DNA from: Entoloma clypeatum
Lineage: Eukaryota > Basidiomycota > Agaricomycetes > Agaricales > Entolomataceae
DNA length: 64,000 bases
Assembly (NCBI GenBank): GCA_963565915.1
Contig: OY751491.1
Span: forward strand, 3,782,001 to 3,846,000
Reading direction: 5' to 3'
The translations under genes were made by a program, and so were the position numbers. Below the pieces are notes generated by a model. That model saw only the letters and a program-made list of their open reading frames with translations. It had not been told where the DNA came from and ran no database searches. Below are positions 28,863 to 38,793 of the stretch, one piece after another (the stretch's first letter is position 1; the number at the start of each line of letters is the position of its first letter).

Positions 28863-29664
28863 TCAGAGGGAGTTTTCATCCCAGTCAGTTTTGGTCGCAA
28901 GACATTGAAATTCAATGTTGTACTTCAAAATCTTTTGATTTTCCTTCATCTGCAGGTTGTCCAATTGTTCTTCGGCTTTGCCCTGAGGGTCAATGGTACC
29001 AAACTCAGAGTGTAGAAGTTGGACAAAGTCGGGGAAAGAACCCCGCCAATTGGGTTCATTATCGTCAAGAATGAAGGGTTCAAAGAATTCGAGGGCTGTG
29101 CCTCGGAAGTAAGACATAGCAAAGTTGACTTTGGAATGTTCTGAGTCGAAGTTGTCGTTGTCGGAGAAGTAAAGTTTGCATTGTAAGATAAATGCAGAGA
29201 GTTTGTGCGGATTGGATCCGTCGAAGGTATCCGGTTCATTGGCATACGACTTTTTCTTCTTTGTGTCACAACATTTCAACTCTTTGGTCATGAGCAATAT
29301 GGCTTCAGCTAGATTGGGTTTCTGATCTGGATTGGAATTGGAGTCATCCAAATCTCCATGTAAACTAGCATCGGAGGGAGGAGGAGATCCTCCTGGAGGT
29401 CTGCTGAATAAGCCAGAATTTGGAGGTACAGAGGGTTCTGTTGGTGGGTTTGGAGGACTGGGGGGAAGTGGTGGAAGCTGATCGGAAGAAGGCGGAGGAA
29501 CAGATGGTCTGGGGGTAGGAGCAGATGATGATGCTGTGGCTCCTCGAGGGGTAATGGTTACATTGCATGTTCTTCGAAGGAAAGCAGAGTGTGGTGTGGA
29601 TGATGAATGTTCTGCTGCTGCATGAGCAGTTCTAGTGGTTTGAACTGTATTACGGGTTTGAGAC
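28863..29664 (-). pseudogene. Ty3/gypsy gag, truncated (gypsy copy 4)
   Basis: From MSQTRNTVQT at 29664 the frame has a Pro/Ser-rich linker (RPPGGSPPPSD), then a retrotransposon gag core: PDTFDGSNPHKLSAFILQCKLYF, NFAMSYFRGTALEFFEP, FVQLLHSEFG and EEQLDNLQMKENQKI. This is the capsid region of chromovirus-type gypsy elements. It breaks off at 28863, before any zinc knuckle or pol, where the GGTCTGG-rich repeat begins. The LTRs that belong to it are at 29718-30802, on the 5' side for the minus strand. Confidence 0.85.
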
Positions 29665-29717
29665 ATGTGGGTAAAGTTTGTTGGATAGATCAAAGAATGG
29701 TGGTAGTTCAAATATAC

Positions 29718-30239
29718 TGTCATGTAGCGTGTTTCTCAATGTCGGAAAACATCGGATGAGTCGGACCGGAGCAGTGGATGAGCGGATGCGACAGATGCAA
29801 TGTCTGGCGGAAAGGACCTGGCTTCAACTTGTATGTTGCGGCCCACTCTTTGACGTGGTCCTTGATTTCAGATTGGCAGATGTCGGATGAGCGGAAGAGC
29901 AGATGAGCAGAGGTGACGGAGAGAATGCTCAAAGGCAAGTAGAGGCGGATGCAAATGAGGTGTAACATATGATATTTGAACTGAGGTTCTATGACAGGTT
30001 TGGTACACTATTTATAGTAAACTAGAATGATCAGTATTACCATAAGTGATGTGCAGATATCAGAGTTGAACATCGGAACATTCGGAGTATGGAGAGTAAC
30101 AAATGAAAAGTGAACAACATGTGTCTACTTGTAAGTATGATTGAAATGTTACGTTGTAGAAGTATAATCAATATAAATAGAATGTTGGAGCGGATGTCGG
30201 ATCGGATGAATTGTCAGAGTTGTTGGATAAGTCGGATGT
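29718..30239 (-). repeat. Gypsy copy 4 LTR, incomplete
   Basis: Begins TGTCATGTAGCGTGTTTCTC as the next copy does (TGTCACG) but lacks the closing ATGGTTATGACA. It joins the next LTR head to tail at 30240. Confidence 0.8.
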
Positions 30240-30802
30240 GTGTCACGTAGCGTGTTTCTCAATGTCGGAAAACATCGGATGAGTCGGAGCAGTCGGAGCG
30301 GAGTAGTGGAAGAGCGGATGCGACAAGTCCGACGTCTTGCAGAAAGGACCTGGCTTCAACTTATGTGTTGCGCCCCATTCTTTGACGTGGTCCTAGATTT
30401 CAGATTGGCAGATGTCGGAGGGTGAGAGGAGTGGATGTGCGGAGCGGATGTGCGGAGGTGGAGACGTGAGAATGAGGATGAGGACGAAAGGCAAAGGAGT
30501 AGATTGGTGAGACATATGGCAACATATAGTGATGTATAATATTCGAACTGAGGAACTACGACAGAATTCATACTACTTATAGTAAACCAGAAGTGGGTCA
30601 GTAACTACTATAGGTAAGGTGTGGATGTCGGAGTTACTCATCGGAGCAATCGGAGTATGGAGAGGAGCAAATGCAAAATCAACATCAAGATGTCTACTTG
30701 TCAGCATAATTAGAATGTTAACGGATAAAACGTCGGAGTCGTCAGATGTGTTGGATGTATGAATTGCATGGTTATGACAATGTGAATCATATGGTTATGA
30801 CA
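30240..30802 (-). repeat. Gypsy copy 4 LTR, complete
   Basis: 563 bp from TGTCACGTAGCG to GGTTATGACA, with the last about 23 bp (GGTTATGACA plus spacer) duplicated. Reverse orientation of the solo LTR at 56923. Confidence 0.85.
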
Positions 30803-30929
30803 GGCGGAACATGTCTAAGAACAGCGGAATGGTGCGAGGGGACGTGGCGAGGGTGGGGGACAGCACCCTGCTGTGCCAATCACACTAATGAGAACACGAC
30901 GGCAGCAGTACTTTACAGTCCCCCACATC

Positions 30930-31205
30930 TGTTGAGGCGATGCTAAGTCAAACGATGTCGCGAGCCCAAACTTAGGAACGAAGTGGAAAGATGATAAGAG
31001 AACTGTATTGCCAAGAGACCCAGCAGGAATCTCAAGAGAACAAGCTATCAAATACAAGTGCAAGTACCCTACTTATATATGATTCCATGAGGCTGCGTTG
31101 TGGCAGCATCATGCTGCACGATAATGATAAGATGTCCTCATGTACGATATGACATAGATAAGATAAGATCAAGATAAGGTGAAAAGTGAAAATACGATCA
31201 TAACA
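30930..31205 (-). repeat. 3' LTR of gypsy copy 1
   Basis: 276 bp, TGTTGAGGCG to GATCATAACA. Reverse complement of the gypsy copy 2 LTR with small deletions. Confidence 0.9.
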
Positions 31206-31216
31206 TTACCCCCTTT

Positions 31217-34200
31217 CTAGATCTCAACTTCCAGGCGAGATATGATGTCGTCCGGGGTGTCCGTGAAATTCTCATATGGTTTAAATTCCAATCCTTCAAA
31301 GATGTTTGCACATAAGCGCCGGGGTGCATTCAGGTTTAATTTAAAGAAGTCCTCCACTGCTTCCTTGGCATGTTCTAGGTGATCCTCGGGTTCCCATGTG
31401 TTGTGGTCCTGAGTCAGACCCTCTCATTGCACTAAATATTCCAGCTTTCCTCTCTTCAACCTTGAGTCAATAACTTTAGCGACATCGTACTCCTCTTCGC
31501 CATTGATAACTATTGGGTTTGGTGCCTGCACCCTTTGTGATATAAATAGTGGTTCCTTAAATAATCGGACCCATGATACATTGATGACCGGATGGATTTT
31601 CCAAGTTTTTGGTAATTTAAGTTCTACAGCGTGTGACGAAATGATTTGGGTTATGGTATAGGGTCCAATCCATCGTTCGGCAAGTTTCTTTAAGGGTCGG
31701 TTCAACTTCAGGTCTTTAGTCGATAACCAAACTTTGTCGCCAACTTTGTAAATTGGTGCATCACCCCGTTTCAGGTTTGCATACCGTTCCATCTCTTCTT
31801 GTGCTTTTACTAGCGCTGCTTCTGCCTCCTCATGAATCTTCTTCATTCGCTCCGTGAATTCTTTTGCCGGTTCTGACTTTTCTGCCCTCCGAGGTTCTAC
31901 GCCCATCCTAGGGTTAAACCCATAATTTACATAGAACGGTGAAAACTGAGTTGCCATGTGAATTTTATTATTATAGGCGAACTCCGCGGTTGCCATCCAT
32001 TCGGGCCAATCTGTTTGCCGATGGGAAATAAATGATCTTAGATATTGCTCCAACTCCTGGTTGATGCGTTCCGTCTGTCTGTCTGTTTGCAGATGATACG
32101 CTGTTGATAATTTAGTTGTGATCCCCAATATTTTATTTAGTTCCTTCATAAATATTGCCGCAAATTGTGGTCCTTGGTCTGACGTTAACGATTCCGGCAG
32201 TCCATGAAGTTTCCAGACTTCGTCCTGATATAGTTTAGCTAATCCTTCAGCTGAGACTTCATCGCGTGTTTTGATAAAGTGTGATTGCTTTGTCAATCTG
32301 CAAGCCACGACTAATACTGTGTTGTACCCCTGAGCTTCTGGGAGTCCTACGATAAAATCTGCTGTAACATGTTTCCATGGTCCTGCATGTTCCGTGTTTG
32401 CTTTTAATTTACCGGCTAGCGGTTGAGGCACATTGTTTGATTGTTGACATCTGTCGCAGCCCTCGACGTATGCTTTGACCATATTTGTAATACCAGGCCA
32501 CCAATAATTATGTGTAACTAGTTCCAGGGTCTTCCACTGCCCTGGGTGTCCTGCAACTGGGTTGTCGTGGTGTAATTTAATTATTTCCTCCCTGAGTTCC
32601 TGACTTTTTGGAACATAAACCTTTCCTCTATGTAACCAGAGTCCCTGCTCTTCGTGCCATTCATCTGCACGCAATGTTTTGGTATTTGTTTTTTTTAACT
32701 CTTCCACTGCTTTCAATACTTGTTCATCAAACTCCTTGGCATCCCTGATGTGTTTTAATAGTTTACTTTCTTGTCCATCAATAAGTATGTGGCCTCGATC
32801 CATTGCTCGCAAGTGGAAGTATTCGGGTTTTAATAATGTTACGTCTTCATTGTCATTTTCCACCCCCTTTCTATGATCAACCCTTCTCGAAAGAGCATCC
32901 GCCTTTCCCATTGAGGTGCCAGCCTTGTGTGTTAATTTGAAATTGAAACGTGTTAGATACAACGCCCAGCGTGCTTGTCTGCGATTAAGCTTTCGTCCCT
33001 GCATGAAGTACTCGAGGTTTTTATGATCGGTCCAGATCTTGACCTCATGTTTGGCTCCTTCAAGGTGGTGTCTCCATGCTTCCAGCGCTCGAATTATGCC
33101 CAGCATTTCTTTATCGTGTACGTCATAATTTCGTTCCACGTCATTCAATCCTTTAGATAGAAAGGCACATGGCCTCCATTTCTCATCCTCGCATTCCATA
33201 GATAGAATTGCTCCTGTAGCAAAGTCCGATGCGTCTGATTCTACTCTCAACTTCCGATCTGGATCGGGAGATACTAATATAGGTGCTTCCGTAAATAATT
33301 TCTTTAGCATATCAAACACTTCCTCCTGTTCCTTTTTCCAATTCCAGATTGTTTCTTTCCTTGTTAATTTATGTAATGGCCCTGCCACTTTAGAGAAGTC
33401 TTTGACAAATCTTCGATAGAAATTGGCCAACCCTAGAAACAACTGGACTTCTTTGACTTTTGTTAGTCTCGGCCATTGTTTGATGGCATCTACTTTTGAA
33501 GGATCCATTCGAATTCCGTCTTTCCCAATAATTAACCCTAAGAACTCTATTTCGTCTCTGTCAAAGAAACATTTTTCTGGTTTTAAGAATAAGTCGTTTT
33601 CCCGTAATCCTTTTAGAATTTCCTCCACGATTTCACTGTGTCCTTTTTCTCCTTCAGTTGCTACCAATATATCATCAATATAGATGACTATGTCTCCTTG
33701 ATCAATCAAGTCTCTAAATATGTCGTTCATCATGGTTTGAAACGTGCTTGGGGAATTATTTAATCCAAAGAACATAACTGTTGGTTCGAAAGCTCTATCT
33801 GGGGTTGTAAATGCCGCTTTCCACTTGTCTCCTTCTTTGATGCATACATTGTTATACCCCCATCTGAGGTCCATTTTGGTAAACCTTTTCTTTTCTTTTA
33901 ATTTATCGATCAGTTCCGGAATCGACGGGAGTGGATAATTATTGCAAACGGTCCAGCTGTTAATATGTCGGTAATCCTGTACCATTCGTTTCTTTCCGTC
34001 TTTTTTGGGTATAAAGACTACTGGCGAAGTTTGTGGTGACTTGGTAGGTCAAATATATCCTTTGCATAATTGATCGTTTACAAATTCGGATACTTCTTTC
34101 CTTTCATCCGGTGACAGGGGATAGACTTTGGCCTTTTTTGGTATGAAATCCGGTTTTAAGTCTATAGCGTGATCCCATGGTTTCCTGACTGGTAATCTCT

Positions 34201-34589
34201 CTGATGCTTTCTTTTCAAAGACTGATAGATATTTGTGATATTTCCGGGGGACAACCTGTTCCGCCGGTACTTCATCTGAGGGTTCTTCCTTAGCTGCCCT
34301 GAGCATGTGGATTACTTCCTCCTTCACTTCTTCCTCATTTCGTTCTACTACTTCTTCCATTCTTCCACCCCATCTGGTCCTTGCAGTTTTATTTAAGTAG
34401 TGTGTTCGACACATGCCACATTCTTCTGGACATCTTGATAATTTAATTTCCGCTTTTTCCCAATTGATTTCTGGATTATGATGTTTCAGCCAAGTATGTC
34501 CAACAATAATTTTAGCTTTTCCTAGGTTGCATGCTTCAAACACTGCTATCTCCATGTGTCCTTTATACCGCATAGCCATGACGGCTTCT
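31217..34589 (-). pseudogene. Gypsy pol with two nonsense codons (copy 1)
   Basis: Part of the retropepsin region (LGKAKIIVGHTWLKHHNPEINW), reverse transcriptase (VQDYRHINSW, KMDLRWGYNN, YIDDILVA), RNase H ([22 protein letters not shown]), zinc-binding integrase N-domain (GHPGQWKTLELVTHNYWWPGI...CDRCQQ), integrase core (TADFIVGLPEA, TSDQGPQFAA) and the chromodomain begin. TGA at 34049-34051 stands where gypsy copy 2 has CGA, and TGA at 31424-31426 stands where copy 2 has TGG, within the chromodomain. Both are C-to-T class transitions. The protease N-terminus is lost to the copia insertion at 34589. The long frame between the stops shows recent decay. Confidence 0.92.
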
Positions 34590-34900
34590 TGTTGAAACTT
34601 TTCCCTCACGTAGATTAGATTAGATTAGACTACATCACGTGACCTTTACACATCTTCGATTACATACTTATTTGGTTGGTACAAACAGTAGTACGGTATA
34701 TAAGACCAGGAAACTGTCAATATCAACAAGTTGTCTCTTGACTCTTAACCAGCTCCATCGCTCTTATCAGCCTCAACCGCTCTCACCAGCCTCACCCTCC
34801 CAAACCATGTAAGTGGCTAGAACAGTTAAGTAGAGTACTTCCACACTGTAGCTGTGTTGCTCAGTATGCCTGTGGCTAGCGCCCAGGTGGAACTTCAACA
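34590..34900 (+). repeat. 5' LTR of copia copy 3
   Basis: 311 bp, TGTTGAAACT to CTTCAACA, reverse orientation relative to copies 1, 2 and 4. Confidence 0.93.
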
Positions 34901-34912
34901 GGTTATGGGCCC
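34901..34912 (+). promoter_or_regulatory. Primer binding site of copia copy 3
   Basis: GGTTATGGGCCC directly after the LTR, as in copies 1 and 2: half initiator tRNA-Met type. Confidence 0.8.
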
Positions 34913-35257
34913 CGGATAGCAGAGGGACTTGGGAATGCTGGCAACAGCGAGTACCTGCCCACTCTACCCTGGTTGGCAAAGAACCGATCGAAAGATCTAG
35001 GTTCTGAGTCTTACTTCTTCACACATGAACCTGGGAACGTCATTACGACAAGTACCTGTCATGAAGCGTCCCTAAGGGGATTGACTCAGTACACATCATG
35101 TGGAAACATTGATCATATCTCATACACTTCTGACAAAAAGGGTTTTTCCCACAAACCACTATTCCTGAAGGGAATATGTTATGAGGAATCATTTATTTGT
35201 TTTCTCTAAAATCAAGAACATCACTGATTGGGAGAACTCCTTTTAGATTCATTAAAA

Positions 35258-36605
35258 ATGTCTACCTCTCGCTCCGCCCTCGACTCCATCGTCGTCTTCG
35301 ACGGCATCGACTACCAAAGCTGGGCTGAAAAAATGAAATCCTACCTCCTCCATCAAGGAGTCTGGCGCCTTGTGTCCGGCGACATTGAGCGCCCCGACAT
35401 CGCGGACTTCACGGTCACAGTCTCCACCCCTGCCTCTGCCACCTCGACGTCTGCGACCCAGCCTCCGGTCATCACCACCACCGTCGACCAGCCCGGCTTC
35501 CACAAAGAAAGGAAGGCCTGGATCAGGGACGACGACATGGCCCTCGGTTCCATCCGCCTCAAAGTCTCTGAAGCCATCAGGAGACACATCAAAGATGCCA
35601 AGACCTTGAAGAAGGCCTGGACATCGTTAAAGGATGCGTATTCAAAGGTCTCCCCCGCCAGCATATTCGGCGACTTCAAGGCCGCTGCCTCCTTCAAACT
35701 GTCGGGACGCGACCCCGTACCAGAAATCAAGCGCCTTGGGTCACTCTTCGCTCACCTCAGCGACGCGAAGTTCGTCGTGCCAGATCTCATGCAGGCTATG
35801 ATCCTGGCAAGTGCCATTCCCGACGCATGGTCGTCCCTCTCCACTGCCCTCTTCCAGGTCTACAATGCCAACGACTTCACATGGCAGGCCATCACTGACA
35901 GCATTGTGTTGGAATACAGGCGCAAGTATGCGATTGGGTCTACTCGGGCATCCAACGAGCAGGCCCGGAAAATCTCCGGGACCAAGCGAAAGGGGCAAGA
36001 CCCCAAATGGGAAAAGCAAACAGTGCCGAGTACCTCGCGGAACAATGCTGACGAGCAGCCTAACTCGACCGACCCAAGTACCGCTTCTGAAAAGAAGAAG
36101 GGAAAGGGACGCTGGCGCAACCAGAAGAAGTGCGCCAACAACGCAGAAAACGACTCCGATCAAGCTGAGGAAATGGTCGAGTTCATCGCACCAGCCATTG
36201 AGCAGCCCCCTCGTTATCCTGCTCCCTGTCCCCTTCCTCCTCGTCAACGTGCCCCTTGCCCTCTCCCTCCTCGTCATGCACCTACCTTCACCACTGTAAC
36301 GGGCCGCGGGAAAACTACGAGTACTGTGCAGCCTGAGTCAGAGAAAATGCAGTCACTCCTGCAATGCATGAACCCGCCTCCTTCTCAGTACACCGGGCTT
36401 CCCTCTGGAAAGCCGTCTGTGTGGAAAAAGAATGAGAGGGTGCGAAGACTCGCCCGAGAAATCGGTGCTCAACCCTCTGGGTCAAACCTCCGTATCTTAG
36501 ATACCATCATTCCTGACATCGACGAAAGGCCGGCTAAACAGCGTCGTGTAGCCCTGTCGATAGAAGAATCGCTGAAAATGATGGATATCGACCAGGAACG
36601 GATGG
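35258..36605 (+). pseudogene. Copia gag fragment (copy 3)
   Basis: Starts MSTSRSALDSIVVFDGIDYQ and follows the copia gag to MMDIDQERMG, then leaves the family at 36605; the frame runs on by chance through foreign sequence to 37072. It contains the UBN2 region (DAYSKVSPASIFGDFKAA, RDPVPEIKRLGSLF) and the KKKGKGRWRNQKK basic stretch. It carries a duplicated PCPLPPRQRA/PCPLPPRHAP proline module shared only with copy 4. Protease, integrase and RT are missing. Confidence 0.9.
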
Positions 36606-36853
36606 GCGGACCAAACCCCTCCGGCATGAACTCCAGCACCTCCAACGCTGCGGCTATCCGCGATCCCTCCGTGGTCCCCTCTCCCTTGGACGATCCCGCC
36701 TTCGCGTTCTTCATCGCACCACCTGCCACCTTAGCCTTTCCGACCCTCACCGCCTTGGTCATCCTCCGCTTCACCTCCGACTCCGCTTCCACTCCCATTC
36801 TGCAGCTTCGTTTTAAACACTGGCACCGCCAGCATGACAAAGCATTGTCATTC
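36606..36853 (-). pseudogene. 3' exon fragment of a split cysteine-cluster gene
   Basis: On the minus strand the frame after a TTCTTTAG acceptor (exon start 36853) reads NDNALSCWRCQCLKRSC, then a Lys/Ala/Gly-rich tail ending MPEGFG at the junction with copia copy 3. It continues the 5' exon at 56439-56791: joined, a CxxC, C, CxxC, C cluster is complete. The two halves are now 19.6 kb apart because gypsy copy 2 landed in the intron. The 3' end is lost at 36605. Confidence 0.7.
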
Positions 36854-36885
36854 CTAAAGAACAAGTTAATAACAAAGCGTATAAA

Positions 36886-37175
36886 TGTTATGATCGTATT
36901 TTCACTTTTCACTTTATCTTATCTTATCTCGATCTTATCTTATCTACATCATATCATACATGAGGACATCTTATCATTATCGCGCAGCATGATGCTGCCA
37001 CAACGCAGCCTCATGGAATTTACATATATAAGTAGGGTACTTTCACTTGTATTCGATAGCTTGTTCTCTTGAGATTCCCGCTGGGTCTCTTGGCAATACA
37101 GTTCTCTTATCATCTCCTCCACTTCGTTCCTAAGTTTGGGCTCGCGACGTCGTTCGACTTAGTGTCGCCTCAACA
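36886..37175 (+). repeat. 5' LTR of gypsy copy 2
   Basis: 290 bp, with ATAAA before it. Contains repeated CTTATCT words near the start. Confidence 0.93.
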
Positions 37176-37643
37176 GAAGAACAAGCTCTTTCTACTCGCC
37201 CGCCCAAACACACACTTTCCACTCCATCATCACTATCCCCGCCGTTTCGCACTTTTGCGTTAAAAGTCGCACATAGGGAAACGTTGAGCCCGTCCTGTGT
37301 CGAGGTGACCAAAGGCCGACGCAACTAACCTTCGGGAAAGCTGCTGGCGCATGTGACGGTTGGAGAGAGCAGACCATACACGTCTAGATCGCAAAAGGTG
37401 TTCCAACCCCCGACCCTATTTCAGGATATCAACCAGTCCAGCGCGCGTAGGGGATCTGACCACGTGGACTTCATTTTTCCTAGATCTTCCTTTGCTCGGG
37501 TAAATCGGCTACCTGGGTAAACAGATCGCTCTTTGGGTTTTTTTTCTTTTAGATTTTTTCTCGCCTAAGCGTTAGAACAGGGTCGCGCACCCGACACAAG
37601 GTACTACTGTTCAAAAAGAACCACTCCCCCTCATCACACCATC
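37176..37643 (+). other. 5' leader of gypsy copy 2
   Basis: Non-coding leader between the LTR and gag. No tRNA-type primer site beginning TGG follows the LTR (it reads GAAGAACAAG), so the priming mode is unclear. Confidence 0.6.
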
Positions 37644-37888
37644 ATGGCCGAAGGCACCAATGCCCAATTCGACGAAGAATTTGAACAACACCACGCACCA
37701 TCACCCTTACCTCCGATACCACTGTTCAATCACCCCCCCCCACAAAACAACAATCGTGGAAGGAAGTTAGAAGTCGCCGCGGATCCCAGCAAATACAATG
37801 GATCCAAAGCAACATTCACAGTATGGTGGACTAAGATGCTCGCATGGCTCAGGGTCAACCGAGAGCTATTCAATGGAGAAGAAGAAGT

Positions 37889-38255
37889 TGTTATGCTTAA
37901 CAAACCGTTCCAAGGTTCAGGCAGAGTATGCAGGAAGTGGAAAGGCGAAGAGCAAAGTGATTGCTAAATCTAAGGAATGTAGCTATGGTACATGGGGTTT
38001 ATATAGTACTGGCTACGAGCGGTAGCGATTGAGTCAGTAGCTGCGGAAGGCAGTGCGGATGAGTCAGTAACTGCGGAAAGGCAGTGCGAAGTGAGTCAGA
38101 CGACTGCGGAGTGCGAGTCAGCGCGGGAGCGAAGTATACTAAAGGAGAATGGTAGAGTAAAGGTAAATGAATAAGCGGTCTGATGAGTCAAAGAAATAAC
38201 GAAGGTACAATGCAAGGGAAAAGTGCGTAACATACAAACCGGTAAGTCCGTAACA
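37889..38255 (-). repeat. 3' LTR of gypsy copy 3
   Basis: 367 bp, TGTTATGCTTAAC to AAGTCCGTAACA, with internal GAGTCAGTAACTGCGGAA repeats. Lacks 21 bp present in the other LTR. Confidence 0.93.
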
Positions 38256-38289
38256 TGTTCCCCTCCTCAAGCTCTGTGTCCTCACAGAG

Positions 38290-38661
38290 TCATTGTCCCC
38301 ATCCCTCGTTGTTGCCAGGATCGGACCAGTTCGGACTTTCCTTGAGGCTCCAATCATATATCAACTCCTTGTTGATGGCTACGGCGAGTTCGAGGCCTTT
38401 GATAGCCAGCCGAATACGTCGATTCTCGATCACGAGGGTGCTGGTGTAGTTTCCGAGAATTTGTTTTTCCTCGGGACTCAGGGCGACGGGTAGGTTGGAC
38501 AGCGAGTGGAGCCGGATATGCATCTGGCGATGGAGGAGGTCGGCAAGGGAAGTTTCGAGAGCGTGGATTTGGTCTCTCATGGAGAGTGCCTCGTTCATGA
38601 GGGCGGCAATGGCGGGGTTGATGTCGGTGGTGGAGGTGGAGGTGACGATGGTGTTTGACAT
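38290..38661 (-). CDS. Small accessory ORF between pol and 3' LTR of gypsy copy 3
   Basis: From MSNTIVTSTST (38661; an upstream in-frame Met at 38775 overlaps pol) the frame encodes about 123 residues: a Ser/Thr start, then helical stretches with leucine spacing (MNEALSMRDQIHALETSLADLLHRQ; NRRIRLAIKGLELAVAINKEL) that predict a coiled coil. No signal peptide or membrane segment, so it is not envelope-like. Such a third ORF is not part of the basic gypsy plan. It could be expressed from a spliced or internal transcript. Function unknown. Confidence 0.5.
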   Translation of the reverse strand: MSNTIVTSTSTTDINPAIAALMNEALSMRDQIHALETSLADLLHRQMHIRLHSLSNLPVALSPEEKQILGNYTSTLVIENRRIRLAIKGLELAVAINKELIYDWSLKESPNWSDPGNNEGWGQ

Positions 38662-38793
38662 GGCGGTGAGGATGGTTGAGAGATAAAAGAAGAATGGGGT
38701 GGCTATATTGGGCAGGGAGAAGACTAGAGCGGGGAACTTGGTGTGTGGTTGACTGATGAGGTCGATACTTGTCATGGATTCCGAGACTGTCTT

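Larger units (their letters stand above)
30930..34589 (-). mobile_element. Gypsy copy 1, 5'-truncated by a copia insertion
   Basis: Has a 3' LTR (30930-31205) and most of pol on the minus strand. It ends where the LTR of copia copy 3 starts at 34590. It is the same family as gypsy copy 2, which aligns over the whole length. Confidence 0.9.
34590..36605 (+). mobile_element. Copia copy 3, truncated after gag
   Basis: A plus-strand 5' LTR (34590-34900), primer site and gag, then a break at about 36605 where an unrelated cysteine-cluster gene fragment begins. Its 3' part and second LTR are missing, so a deletion followed insertion into gypsy copy 1. Confidence 0.9.

Noticed and set aside
36606..37072. 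Extension of copia copy 3 gag beyond 36605
   Set aside because: Similarity to the copia family ends at 36605; the rest is antisense of the split gene and the gypsy LTR.
36886..37175. Solo LTR
   Set aside because: The matching ATAAA beside the LTR at 56126-56415 shows that they are the two ends of one element.
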